64,000 bases of DNA from Arthrobacter_H rhombi (lineage in GTDB: Bacteria; Actinomycetota; Actinomycetes; Actinomycetales; Micrococcaceae). Positions 8,752 to 16,995 of this stretch are shown in pieces (positions within the stretch are counted from its first letter, which is position 1; each line of letters starts with the position of its first letter). Made by a program: the position numbers and the translations under genes. Where the stretch lies: the NCBI RefSeq assembly GCF_039526245.1, contig NZ_BAAAIV010000001.1:62001-126000 (forward strand). The letters are read 5' to 3'. The notes beneath the pieces are model-generated. The model worked only from the letters and a program-made list of their open reading frames with translations. It was not told the origin of the DNA and did no database searches.

Positions 8752-8864
8752 GGCAGTTCCTTCCCTGGAGTGGCCTGTCCCGACAGCAGCCGAGGACGGC
8801 CGCGGCGGGAACCGAAAGGGAGCGCTTCGGCCTGTGGATTTCCCCGAACACGGGGCCCACTCGG

Positions 8865-8902
8865 ACGCCAAAACGCCCGCCCCGAAGGGCGGGCGTTGGC
8901 GT
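8865..8902 (-). terminator. Rho-independent terminator after the PRC-barrel/DUF2382 gene
   Basis: Read on the minus strand, ACGCCAACGCCCGCC pairs across a CTTCG-type loop with GGCGGGCGTTTTGGCGT. The stem contains a T-run and starts 22 nt after the stop codon at 8924. Confidence 0.7.
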
Positions 8903-8923
8903 AGCCGGGATCAGCGCTGGTGG

Positions 8924-9883
8924 TTACAGCGCGCGCGGATCGTCGGTTTCGGTGTCGATCTGTTCCTTGCGGACCTCGGTGTTGACAGTTTCCTCGTCGG
9001 TGACCTGGTCCTTTTCCAGCCGGACCTTCTCCACCGGGACGGTCCGCTTCTCCACGACGGGGGTCTCCTCGTGGAGCGTGACTTCCTGCTCGTCATCGCC
9101 CAGCTGCGGAGTCGTCCCGCCCGCGGCGCGGTCGGCCTCGGTGATCGGCTCGCGTTCGACGCGGACCTCCTCGCGGCTGACCGGAACGGTCTTCGTGACG
9201 TTCTCGGTGACGACGTACTTACGCAGGCGGACCTTGCCGGTGGCCTGGCGTTCGGTGCCGACGTTGACCTGCTCCTCGGAGCGGGTCAACGATCCGGGAT
9301 CGTCGCGGCCCTCCGCCGCCGTGCCACGTCCTGCGGCAGCGTCGGGACGGGCGCCAGCAGCGTCGCGATCTGCCAGGGGGTCCCGGCGATCGGCAGCGTC
9401 GTCGCGGCCTGCGGCAGCATCGCGGTGGTCGGCGGTTCCCTGTCCTGCGGCAAAACCGGCTCCGCCGGCAGCACCTGCTGCGGCGCCACCTGCAGCACCC
9501 GGGGCGCCCGGAGCCGCGTTGCCGCCAACGGTGGTCGGCTGGTCGGCGGCGGAGGTGCCATTGCCGTTTCCGAGACCGTAGTACTCGTAGAGACGGTCCT
9601 GCTCGTCCTCGGCGATGTGGCCGTTGGGATCAAGGTTGGGTGCGTCCTTGACGCGGTCCTTGCTGTACGGAACCCGGATCTCATCGTCGGTGGCTTCGGC
9701 CTGGTCGAGCGGGATGAAGGTTTCCTTCAGTCCAAAAAGTCCGGTGTTGGCCGTCACCCACGTCGGGTTCCCGGTGGCGTCGTCCACGTAGATCTGGCCG
9801 ACGGAGCCGATTTTCTCACCGTTCGTGCCGGTGACGGTCGCCTTGCCGGCGAGCAGGTTGTCGATCTTGTCCTGGGTAATCAT
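8924..9883 (-). CDS. PRC-barrel and DUF2382 domain protein
   Basis: A 319-residue cytoplasmic protein. Residues about 1-95 are a PRC-barrel (KIGSVGQIYVDD, then TGLFGLKETFIPL). A low-complexity linker of Gly/Ala and then Asp/Arg/Ala repeats spans about 115-200. The C-terminal 110 residues are DUF2382, with its alternating acidic and basic beta strands (VRLRKYVVTENV, VSREEVRVEREPI, VEKRTVPVEKVRLEKD). PRC-barrel/DUF2382 proteins occur in stress-tolerant actinobacteria and cyanobacteria and are usually called stress-response proteins; no biochemical role is established. ATG 9883 starts the barrel directly. The gene is probably monocistronic, with a terminator downstream. Confidence 0.88.
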   Translation of the reverse strand: MITQDKIDNLLAGKATVTGTNGEKIGSVGQIYVDDATGNPTWVTANTGLFGLKETFIPLDQAEATDDEIRVPYSKDRVKDAPNLDPNGHIAEDEQDRLYEYYGLGNGNGTSAADQPTTVGGNAAPGAPGAAGGAAAGAAGGAGFAAGQGTADHRDAAAGRDDAADRRDPLADRDAAGARPDAAAGRGTAAEGRDDPGSLTRSEEQVNVGTERQATGKVRLRKYVVTENVTKTVPVSREEVRVEREPITEADRAAGGTTPQLGDDEQEVTLHEETPVVEKRTVPVEKVRLEKDQVTDEETVNTEVRKEQIDTETDDPRAL

Positions 9884-10117
9884 TTCTCGTCCTGCCTTTC
9901 GTGGGCACCCGGTGGGGCGCTTGGATCGAATGGGTCGTGAAATGGTGCAGGGACCGGAAGCCCGGACCCCGTCCCCGGGGCGACTCTGCGAGTCAAACAT
10001 TTCCCGCCGGTCCGATGCAAGGGGGTCCGCAGTGAACAGGAGGTAAAGCCTGCAGAACCGGCCCGCCGCGCGGCCCCCATTGGCCAGGTGGCCCACCGGC
10101 AGGGTTGAATTCCATGA

Positions 10118-11158
10118 ATGGCCCCACACCCGACCCGCCACCAGGGTCTGCTCATCACGTTGCTCATTGGTCTGCCCCTGGCCGTGTTGCTGGTGTGGCC
10201 GCAGGCTTTTGGCGCCGCGCAGCTGCTTGTCATGTCCCAACTGGTGGCCTTCCGGGCGCTGGTGGGGATCGGGCTGGGAGCCCTGGCCGTGGTGGCCGCC
10301 GTCGTGGCCTGGCGACGGCGCCGGTTCGGCATCCCCGCGGGCGTGGCGATCGTGCTGGGGTGCTCCGCCCTCGCCACGGGCGCCGTGCTCTGGGGGCGCG
10401 GAAGCGACGCCGCCCCCCACGCATCCATCGGCGCCGCCACCCACGCCTCCACCAACGGCGGCGATCTGACGGTGCTCGCCTGGAACACCCAGGGCGGAGC
10501 GACCCCGCCGGCTGACGTCGCCCGCCTGATCCTGGATACCGGGGCGGACGTGGTCAGCCTGCCGGAAATGGACGACGACGCCGCAGCGGAAGTCGCGCGC
10601 CTGGTGGCCCTCGGCGGACGCCGGATGGCACCGGATACCACCTACGGGGCCACCGGGGATTCATGGATTCCGACGTCGGTGCTCATCTCCGGGGAACTCG
10701 GCGCCTACCGCCAGGACACCTCGGCGGGCTCGACGCCCGGACTGCCCAGCGCCGTGTGGAGGCCGGTCGACGGCAGCGGCCCGGCCATCGTCGCGGCGCA
10801 TCCGGCGCCCCCGCTGCGCACGCTCATGGGGGAGTGGGCGGCGGGCCTGCGGTGGGTCGCCACGCAATGCAACGCGCCCGACGTGATCGTTGCCGGTGAC
10901 CTCAACGCGACAGTCGACCATCTCTCGGGGCTCGGTGCCGGCGAGGGCTCGCTCATCGGCCACTGCCAGGATGCCGCACTCCAGGCGCACGCAGGTGCTG
11001 TGGGGACCTGGCCGGTCAAGCTCCCTGCCTGGAGCGGGGCGCAGATCGACCACGTGCTGGTCGGATCGGGATGGACCGCGCGCAGCGTGCAGGTGGTGGC
11101 GTCTCCCGCCGGGGGAACCGACCACCGCCCCATCGTCGCCGTCCTCGACGCCCGCTGA
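10118..11158 (+). CDS. Membrane-anchored endonuclease/exonuclease/phosphatase (EEP) family hydrolase
   Basis: A 346-residue protein with three predicted N-terminal membrane helices (about 11-28, 42-65, 72-92), which places the catalytic domain (about 115-346) outside the membrane. The EEP metal-site residues are present: Asn123 (LAWNTQ), Glu150 (SLPEMD), His228 (AAHPAP), Asp261 and Asn263 (AGDLNAT), Asp311 (QIDHVLV), and the terminal Asp335-His336 (TDHRPIV). Such proteins act as extracellular phosphodiesterases or nucleases, for example on phospholipids or DNA. The substrate is not evident. The ATG has only a weak AGGG at a 12-nt distance, so translation initiation may be inefficient. Confidence 0.85.
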   Translation: MAPHPTRHQGLLITLLIGLPLAVLLVWPQAFGAAQLLVMSQLVAFRALVGIGLGALAVVAAVVAWRRRRFGIPAGVAIVLGCSALATGAVLWGRGSDAAPHASIGAATHASTNGGDLTVLAWNTQGGATPPADVARLILDTGADVVSLPEMDDDAAAEVARLVALGGRRMAPDTTYGATGDSWIPTSVLISGELGAYRQDTSAGSTPGLPSAVWRPVDGSGPAIVAAHPAPPLRTLMGEWAAGLRWVATQCNAPDVIVAGDLNATVDHLSGLGAGEGSLIGHCQDAALQAHAGAVGTWPVKLPAWSGAQIDHVLVGSGWTARSVQVVASPAGGTDHRPIVAVLDAR

Positions 11159-11195
11159 CCTGGCGGGCGTGTCCCCAGATCGCCGGTGGGTCCGT

Positions 11196-12107
11196 TCAGC
11201 CAGCGGCCGGATGCGCGGTGCGCAGCTGCTCCACAATCGTGGCGCGCGCCCGGCGTCCCTCCGGGGTCGGCGTCAACGGGTAGACGTGCAACAGGCCAGG
11301 GCCCTCGTGGAAGTCCAGGGGCACGCCGGCGGCGTGGAGCGCCTCCACGAGCAGGTGGGTATCCGGGTTCAGGATGTCCCGGGTCCCGCTGAAGAGCGTG
11401 ATCGGACCCATTCCGCGCAGGTCGGCTGCCAACGGGCTGACGCGTGGATCATCCAGGGCCAAGCCGCCCCGCCAATGGTCGATGAACAACCGGGTGCCTT
11501 CCCGGCCCAACCAGGGATCCATCGGCTGGAGCGCGTCGACGTCCGGGTTGGCCAGCGAGAGGTCCAGTGCGGGGGAGATCAAGACGGTCTGGGGCAGGCG
11601 GACCCCCTGCCCGTCGCGCAGCTGCAGGGCCGTGGACAAGGCGATCTGCCCGCCCGCCGAATCGCCGGCCAGCGAGGTGGGCCCGTACGCGGTGGTGCTG
11701 GCCGTCACCAGGCCGGCGACTCCTGCGACGACCTCTGCTGCGGTGCCGTGGGGGATCAGCGGATAGATCGGCACGGTGACCGCCAACCGGGCCTCGGCGG
11801 CGATCTGCGCGGCGAGGTGCCAGTGCGGGGAGGAGATCTCGTTCACCCAGCCGCCCCCATGCACGTAGACCAGCCCGCCGACGGGTCGGCTGGTTGCCGG
11901 GGTGATCGTGTAGACGGGCCACGATCCGGTGTTCGCCACCTCGATCTCCACGTCGCCGCGGAGCCGGCGGGGCGGTGCATAGCTGCGGGGACGGAGCGTG
12001 CGCTCCTGCAGGTGCCGCTCGGCACCGGCGCGGGTGATGAAGGGACGCTGGAAGTGCAGGGCCCGGACGAACAGGGGCAGCAGTCGGCTGGGCAGGCTCG
12101 GTTCCAT
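11196..12107 (-). CDS. Alpha/beta-hydrolase, hormone-sensitive-lipase family esterase
   Basis: A 303-residue esterase of family IV (HSL). The oxyanion motif HGGGW is at 83-87, the nucleophile is Ser150 in GDSAGG, and Asp244 (GTRDILNPD) and His274 (GLLHVYPL) complete the triad. There is no signal peptide, so it acts in the cytoplasm on acyl esters. ATG 12107 lies 2 nt after the stop of the upstream XRE-cupin regulator, so the two form one operon and are probably translationally coupled. The product may modify a compound sensed by the regulator or moved by the divergent MFS pump; this is an inference. Confidence 0.88.
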   Translation of the reverse strand: MEPSLPSRLLPLFVRALHFQRPFITRAGAERHLQERTLRPRSYAPPRRLRGDVEIEVANTGSWPVYTITPATSRPVGGLVYVHGGGWVNEISSPHWHLAAQIAAEARLAVTVPIYPLIPHGTAAEVVAGVAGLVTASTTAYGPTSLAGDSAGGQIALSTALQLRDGQGVRLPQTVLISPALDLSLANPDVDALQPMDPWLGREGTRLFIDHWRGGLALDDPRVSPLAADLRGMGPITLFSGTRDILNPDTHLLVEALHAAGVPLDFHEGPGLLHVYPLTPTPEGRRARATIVEQLRTAHPAAG

Positions 12108-12109
12108 GG

Positions 12110-12703
12110 TCAGTTTCCCGTCGGTTCGATGCCTGCTGCTGCAGGGTAGTGGACCACCACGGAGAAGACCGCGGCGGAACGCCCCTCGTTGGAGTAGCTG
12201 TGCTCGACGTCCCCTGCATGGGAGGCCGAGTCGCCGGGGGCCAGCACGACGCTGGACTCCTGGACCCCCAGGGAGACCTTGCCCGAATGCACCGAGAGCA
12301 GTTCGCGGGTCCCCGGCGGGTGCGGGGCACTGTGGTGGATTTCGCCCGGTGCCATGCGCCATTCCCAGAGCTCGGCGACATTGCTGCCACCGAGGCTTCC
12401 CGCGAGGTGGGCAGCACCGCCGTCGTCCCCCTCCCAGAGCACGGGGCCCTCACCGGCGCGGCGGACCTGCAGGGCCTCGGATTCCCCGGCCCCGACGAGC
12501 GCGGCAAACGCGATGCCGAGGGCATCGGAAATGCTGGAGAGCACGGCGATCGAGGGGTTGGCCTGGCCCTGTTCGATGGCCACCAGCGTGCGGCGGCTGA
12601 CGCCCGAGCGGGTGGCGACCTCGTCGAGGGACCACTGGCGGGAGGTGCGGCGGGCGCGGATGCGCTGGCCGATCAGCGCTGCGATGTCCTGGTGTCCGGT
12701 CAC
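12110..12703 (-). CDS. XRE-family regulator with C-terminal cupin sensor domain
   Basis: A 197-residue regulator. A helix-turn-helix of the XRE/Cro type covers about 8-62 (RRTSRQWSLDEVATRSGVS, then IEQGQANPS). The cupin barrel covers about 105-190 and includes HHSAPHPPGTRE and PGDSASHAGDVEHSYSN. The start is GTG 12703, preceded by GGAAGGA at 12712-12718. This architecture is common in regulators that sense small organic ligands and repress adjacent efflux or catabolic genes. It is divergent from an MFS transporter across a palindromic region at 12783-12811, the best candidate for its operator, and is co-transcribed with the esterase. Confidence 0.9.
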   Translation of the reverse strand: MTGHQDIAALIGQRIRARRTSRQWSLDEVATRSGVSRRTLVAIEQGQANPSIAVLSSISDALGIAFAALVGAGESEALQVRRAGEGPVLWEGDDGGAAHLAGSLGGSNVAELWEWRMAPGEIHHSAPHPPGTRELLSVHSGKVSLGVQESSVVLAPGDSASHAGDVEHSYSNEGRSAAVFSVVVHYPAAAGIEPTGN

Positions 12704-12782
12704 GTGGGGGTTCCTTCCGTGGGTCGGTGACCATCCTAGCCGGGCGGTGGGCGACGTGGCCCGAACCCGCCAACTATGGTGA

Positions 12783-12811
12783 TGCACTGCATAGTGCAGT
12801 ATTGTGCACTA
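12783..12811. promoter_or_regulatory. Candidate operator: three interlocked TGCACT/AGTGCA half-sites
   Basis: TGCACT (12783-12788) pairs with AGTGCA (12793-12798), a dyad with a 4-nt spacer. The same central half-site extended to TAGTGCA (12792-12798) pairs perfectly with TGCACTA (12805-12811) with a 6-nt spacer. The array lies between the divergent regulator and MFS genes and covers the position of the MFS -35 element. The MFS -10 is TACGCT at 12817-12822. It is the obvious site for repression by the divergent XRE-cupin protein or another dimeric regulator. Confidence 0.6.
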
Positions 12812-12828
12812 TTCGTTACGCTGGATAC

Positions 12829-14028
12829 ATGACTTCCTACCGTGATCTTTTCCGTGCCCCCGGCGTGCTCCGCGTCGTGGTCTCGCAACTGGTCGCACGC
12901 TTCCCCGCGGGGATGCTGTCGCTGGCCGCGTTGATCCACGTCGAGCGCGTCCATGACTCCTATACGGCCGCCGGTCTGGTGCTCGCGGCGTTGGCCATCG
13001 GCCAGGCCATCGCCGGACCGCTGAGCAGCCGCATCTTCGGCCGCTTCGGCATGCACCGGGTCCTGCTGGCCACCCTGGTGGTTTCCGGCGTCTCGATCCT
13101 CGCCCTGGCCCTGCCCGGGCTGTCGGTGGGCGCCTACGCGGCCATCGCGTTGGTCTGCGGCTTGAGCACCCCGCCGGTGCAGCAGGCAGCGCGCTCGATC
13201 TACCCGTCGCTGGTCGCCCCCGGGGCCCGCGGCGCACTGTTCTCCTTCGACGCCTCGCTGCAGGAGGTCATCTGGATCCTGGGCCCGGTGCTGACCACGT
13301 TCGTGTCGCTGTCGATCAACTCATCGCTGGGCATCGTCATGGCCGCGGTGTTCCTCATCGGCGGAGGCCTCTGGTTCATCACCACCGAGCAGATCGCCCG
13401 CGCCGTGGCCCTCCCGCCGACCGGCCGCTTCGGCTCGGTGCTGCGCTCGCCGGCGCTGCGGTTGGCAGCGGTCATCGGTTTCCTCATCTGCGCCACGATC
13501 TCCATGGTCGAGGCCTCCATCGTCGCCAGCTTCGGCCACGGGGGAGCCCAGGCCGGCATCATCCTGGGGATCTTCTGCGTCGGCTCGCTGGCTGCCGGCC
13601 TGTACCTGGGACGCAAGCGGATCGGTCGCTGGAGCACAGCCCGCCGCATGGTCGTCGTGTCGCTCGGCCTCGCGCTGGCCAGCATGGGCACCGGGTTCTG
13701 GTGGCTGACGGCCACCATCTTCCTCGCCGGCCTCGGGGTGGCGCCGGTGATCGCCGCGTTGACCCAGATGACCTCCTCCGGGGTACCGGCGGCCGACGTC
13801 GCCGAGGCTTTCGGCTGGACGACGACGGCGCAGCTGATCGGTGTTGCCCTGGGCTCGGCCGTCGCGGGGGCACTCATCGACGGCCCGGGCACCCAGATCG
13901 CCATGGCCGGTGCCACCGCCGTCGCCGTGCTCACCTGCGTGGTCGCCCTGGCGGCCCGCCGTGGACAGCCGGGAGCGCCGACCACCGAGGAGGAGCTCGT
14001 CGCCGCCGGATACACCAAGGCGGCCTGA
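12829..14028 (+). CDS. MFS transporter, probable drug/metabolite efflux
   Basis: A 399-residue major facilitator protein with about 12 membrane helices. The loop after the second helix (LSSRIFGRFGMHRVLL) is the family motif A region. There is no substrate signature; the size and divergent XRE-type regulator suggest efflux. ATG 12829 is chosen because TACGCT lies exactly 6 nt upstream, the arrangement of an actinobacterial leaderless transcript, and no ribosome site is present. The promoter overlaps the palindromic operator at 12783-12811, so expression is probably repressed until an inducer is present. Confidence 0.88.
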   Translation: MTSYRDLFRAPGVLRVVVSQLVARFPAGMLSLAALIHVERVHDSYTAAGLVLAALAIGQAIAGPLSSRIFGRFGMHRVLLATLVVSGVSILALALPGLSVGAYAAIALVCGLSTPPVQQAARSIYPSLVAPGARGALFSFDASLQEVIWILGPVLTTFVSLSINSSLGIVMAAVFLIGGGLWFITTEQIARAVALPPTGRFGSVLRSPALRLAAVIGFLICATISMVEASIVASFGHGGAQAGIILGIFCVGSLAAGLYLGRKRIGRWSTARRMVVVSLGLALASMGTGFWWLTATIFLAGLGVAPVIAALTQMTSSGVPAADVAEAFGWTTTAQLIGVALGSAVAGALIDGPGTQIAMAGATAVAVLTCVVALAARRGQPGAPTTEEELVAAGYTKAA

Positions 14029-14070
14029 AGGGACCTTCCCTCCGGCACGTACGGGCGGTAGCGTGCGGTC

Positions 14071-14433
14071 ATGGCCATCGCACGCTATCCCAGCTTCATC
14101 ATCGACTGCCCGGACGCCGAGGCGCTCGCTACCTTCTATTCCGGCCTGTTCGGTTGGCGGATCAGCCAGGAGGATGGCGGCTGGATCGACATCCGTCCGG
14201 ACGACGGCTCGAACTGCATCTCCTTCCAGCAGGTCACCGATTACCGCGCACCCGAATGGCCGGGCCAGGGCGTGCCACAGCAGATGCACCTCGACGCGAT
14301 CGTGAACGATCTCGATGAGGGTGAACGCGAGGTGTTGAGCCGGGGCGGGGCTGTGGCGGCAGAACAGCCGGGAACCACCTTTCGCGTGTTCCTGGATCCG
14401 GCCGGCCACCCGTTCTGCCTCTGCCTGAGCTGA
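14071..14433 (+). CDS. VOC (glyoxalase/bleomycin-resistance fold) family protein
   Basis: A 120-residue single-domain VOC protein with two beta-alpha-beta-beta-beta modules: PSFIIDCPDAEALATFYSGL at 11-30, and QMHLDAIVNDLDEGEREVL followed by RVFLDPAGHPFCLCL at the end. Possible metal ligands include His75 (QQMHLDAI) and a C-terminal Asp-Pro-Ala-Gly-His segment. VOC proteins of this length are common in actinobacteria and mostly of unknown substrate. A TAGCGT box 6 nt upstream of the ATG (14059-14064) and no ribosome site suggest leaderless transcription. Confidence 0.85.
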   Translation: MAIARYPSFIIDCPDAEALATFYSGLFGWRISQEDGGWIDIRPDDGSNCISFQQVTDYRAPEWPGQGVPQQMHLDAIVNDLDEGEREVLSRGGAVAAEQPGTTFRVFLDPAGHPFCLCLS

Positions 14434-14466
14434 TCCCCGCATCGCTCCACCTGCCCCAGGACAGGT

Positions 14467-14703
14467 TCATTTTCCGGTGGCGGGCGGATTTCCTGGATCG
14501 TCCGCGGAATCGGCGTCCGCATCGGCGTCCTTCGCGGGGTCGATGGCCCGGCCATCCCGCTCGCCTTCCAGATGCCGTTTGAGTTTCTCCTCGGTGTCCT
14601 GCCGTCGGCGCATCACGTTCCGGAACTCATCGACATCCTGGCCCTGTTCGGCAGCATGGCGTGATTCGGACCGCTGAAGTGGGGTACGGCGTCGCCCGGT
14701 CAT
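14467..14703 (-). CDS. Small highly charged hypothetical protein
   Basis: A 78-residue protein with a basic N-terminal half (MTGRRRTPLQRSESRHAAEQ) and an acidic Asp/Ala-rich tail. The middle is predicted helical (FRNVMRRRQDTEEKLKRHLE). Its ATG overlaps the stop of the upstream Pro-rich gene (ATGA), so the two are coupled, which is the main evidence that it is real. No domain is recognised. Confidence 0.6.
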   Translation of the reverse strand: MTGRRRTPLQRSESRHAAEQGQDVDEFRNVMRRRQDTEEKLKRHLEGERDGRAIDPAKDADADADSADDPGNPPATGK

Positions 14704-15005
14704 CGGGTATCCAGGGGCCCATCCCCGTGGGCCGCCTCCTCGCGACGCGGCTCCGTTTCCGGTTCCGGCGGGACCTCGATTGGATCAATGGCCGGCTCCG
14801 GCCAGGGCTCCGCCGGTGGTTCGGGGGAGGTCGGGGGATCTGTCGTCGGGACGGTGCTCGGACTGGGCTGGGGTTCGGTGGGTGGTGCCGTGGGCGGCTG
14901 GGTTGGATCGGAGGGGTAGCCCGGGCTGGGCTGCCCCGGTGGGTCGAACCCGGGGTCACCTGGAATTGAGGCCTGGTGTGCAGAGAGCGGTTCGTCGACG
15001 TTCAT
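14700..15005 (-). CDS. Small proline-rich, acidic hypothetical protein
   Basis: A 101-residue protein with about a third Pro in the centre (runs of Pro-Thr, Pro-Ser and Pro-Glu) and an acidic tail. ATG 15005 has GGAGGAG at good spacing. There is no signal peptide or membrane segment. It is probably disordered, and the function is unknown. It is coupled to the charged 78-residue gene downstream by an ATGA overlap. Confidence 0.6.
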   Translation of the reverse strand: MNVDEPLSAHQASIPGDPGFDPPGQPSPGYPSDPTQPPTAPPTEPQPSPSTVPTTDPPTSPEPPAEPWPEPAIDPIEVPPEPETEPRREEAAHGDGPLDTR

Positions 15006-15270
15006 GGTTTCTCCTCCACTGGAGGGGTGGCCACCAGGATGGTGGGCGATCCCCCGGTGCGGAAGGACCGTCCGTGGGGCAGCACACCCCTGCTTCGCAG
15101 TCAACACCGGCTGACCCGGCGAGGTCAATGATTTGGGGAGCCGCCGGGACACCCGCCGGCCGTCCAGCTGCCACCGCCACTACGCCAGGCCAGCAGCGTC
15201 GAGCAGGAAACCGAACCGCCGGCCGTGACGTTGGCGACGCTGGACGGGTCCCCACGGACAGACGGGTCGG

Positions 15271-16011
15271 TCAACCGTCGAAGTGGGTTCCTACGGGGCC
15301 AGGTGCCACGTTCCCGACGACGCGTGTGGCTATTTCGCGAAGTTTGATGTTGCGGGTGTTGGACGCGCGCTGGAGGATCGAGAATGCCTCGTCCTGGCTG
15401 CAGCGGTTCTGGCCCATGATGACTCCGACGGCCACATCGATGATCGTCCGTGATGCCATGGCGGTCTTGAGGTCTTCCGCGGTAGTGGCAAGCCCGGTGA
15501 TTCGGACGGCCAAACGGATGCTGGCACTGGCTTGGGCTGCATAAGCGAGCGCGAGCGTCCGGGTGTCCTCGTCGAATGCGTCCCTGCCTTCCGCATAGAG
15601 GTTCAAGGCGCCGAGCGCCTCACCCAACAGTTCAAAGGGGACGGCCAAAATGGACTCGACGCCCGTGTCGCGAATCTCGGTGATGTATTCCGGCCACCTG
15701 GTCTCCAGCGCCAGATCCGGGGCATGGAACACCTCGCCGTTTCTGGCGGCGCTCAGGCAGGGGCCCTCGTCGTACTTGTACTGGAGCTCGTCCATGAAGG
15801 CGGCCTGGGGGCCGCTGCTGGCGGCCATGTCGCCACGACGGTGACGCAGGAGAGTCACTCCGCAATGGATGGGGGCACCATGGCGGGACAGTGACTTCGA
15901 CGCGTGGATGGCCAATTGCGTGAGGAACTCCTCGACCTGGCTGCTATCGAGGACGTGCTTTTGGAGTTCTTCGGCGATGTGCTCGGAATCGAGCTGTTGG
16001 CTGTCCGTCAT
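15271..16011 (-). CDS. GAF and ANTAR domain transcription antitermination regulator
   Basis: A 246-residue regulator. A GAF sensor domain spans about 40-160 (HCGVTLLRHRRGDMAASSG, then GPCLSAARNGEVFHAPDLA and VESILAVPFELLGEALGALNLYA). It is followed by an ANTAR domain at about 175-230 (TAMASRTIIDVAVGVIMG, then CSQDEAFSILQRASN). ANTAR domains bind paired RNA hairpins and prevent transcription termination; GAF-ANTAR proteins are common in actinobacteria and linked to stress and cell-state control. ATG 16011 has GGAGGA 5 nt upstream and is preferred over an in-frame ATG at 16029. The target RNA is not visible nearby. Confidence 0.92.
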   Translation of the reverse strand: MTDSQQLDSEHIAEELQKHVLDSSQVEEFLTQLAIHASKSLSRHGAPIHCGVTLLRHRRGDMAASSGPQAAFMDELQYKYDEGPCLSAARNGEVFHAPDLALETRWPEYITEIRDTGVESILAVPFELLGEALGALNLYAEGRDAFDEDTRTLALAYAAQASASIRLAVRITGLATTAEDLKTAMASRTIIDVAVGVIMGQNRCSQDEAFSILQRASNTRNIKLREIATRVVGNVAPGPVGTHFDG

Positions 16012-16092
16012 GGTTTCCTCCGATGGCAAGGGAAGCTGCTGGGCGTCGGCTGTGGGTCAGCCGTCGGCTGCCGATCCACACCCGGGCTCAGG

Positions 16093-16581
16093 CTAGCCTC
16101 CGGTAGGGGTGGCATCCATACCTGTGGGATGTGGATCGGGGTGCATCGTCGCCGCTACGTAGTCCGTGACGTCCGCTGAATTCAGGGTTGTCTCGTGGAG
16201 ACGGGACCGGCGTGATCCCGTCATACGGACGAAATCCAAGGGGGATTTTGGCTCGGCGCCCGATTCGCGGCCAGAGGGGGGCGGGATGCGGGCCTGCCAC
16301 TCGGTGGGGACCAGCGACGCGAATTCGACGTGTTCGGCGATGAAGGTCCGAATGGCAGGGCAAAATGGCAGGACAGCCAGGCGACTGGTGTGGGCATCCA
16401 TCAGCACGTGGTGCATGAGGATGTCTCCCAGGACGGCCGATTTGAAACTGCGCTTCATCGACGTATAGCGCAGCCATATTTCATGTCCGGACATGCTGTA
16501 CTGCACGAAGCCGGCCAGTTCCCCGGCCTTGAAGATCTGGTATTGGAGCTCTTCGCGGTTGTTTTCGACGACGATGGCCAT
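16093..16581 (-). CDS. GNAT-family N-acetyltransferase (YjdJ-like)
   Basis: A 162-residue protein whose first 95 residues match the small one-domain acetyltransferase group: a beta hairpin (YQIFKAGELAGFVQYSM), then a helix with VLGDILMHHVLMDAHTS, and the terminal LAVLPFCPAIRTFIAEHVEF segment. The last 65 residues are an unrelated, probably disordered tail. The start is ATG 16581. It probably acetylates small molecules or proteins; the substrate is unknown. It sits just upstream of the GAF-ANTAR gene on the same strand, with an 81-nt gap. Confidence 0.75.
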   Translation of the reverse strand: MAIVVENNREELQYQIFKAGELAGFVQYSMSGHEIWLRYTSMKRSFKSAVLGDILMHHVLMDAHTSRLAVLPFCPAIRTFIAEHVEFASLVPTEWQARIPPPSGRESGAEPKSPLDFVRMTGSRRSRLHETTLNSADVTDYVAATMHPDPHPTGMDATPTGG

Positions 16582-16995
16582 GGTCTAGACCACCTCTGCC
16601 CGAGACGCTGCGGCATGCAGGACGCCGCACGGCGAATAGCGTGTGCCAAGGAGCGGTGAAGAGTGTATATACAAGGAACGCACGGCTGCTCCGATCAAGG
16701 ATGCGGTGGCCCGCTGCTGAACCAACGTCAGCCTACTCTATGCGGTGGATTCCTTGGCAAGTCGACGCTGTCACGAACGCCGATGGACGCGCTGGTGAAC
16801 CCTTCTCCACGCGCTGCGACGTGCCGTCCGCAGGGACCGGCCGGGAGGTGACCTAATTTTGTTCTGCTCCACCCGGTCAGCTGGGGGGCACAGAGAGTGC
16901 GCCGGTCCGAATGCGGGGAGGTGGCCGGAACGTCAAGACGGGCCGCCGGGTGACCTCCTGGGAAACCGCTGCCGTGGGGCAGCCCAGTGGCGGTC
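16582..16995. other. Intergenic stretch with no supported gene
   Basis: This 414-bp region between the FAD oxidoreductase (stop at 16996) and the GNAT gene (start at 16581) has only short overlapping open frames without ribosome sites or recognisable products. I see no strong hairpin or repeat. It presumably holds the GNAT promoter. Confidence 0.5.

Noticed and set aside
8865..8902. The hairpin as a CRISPR or repeat element
   Set aside because: It occurs once and sits at the right place for a terminator. No direct-repeat array with spacers was seen anywhere in the window.
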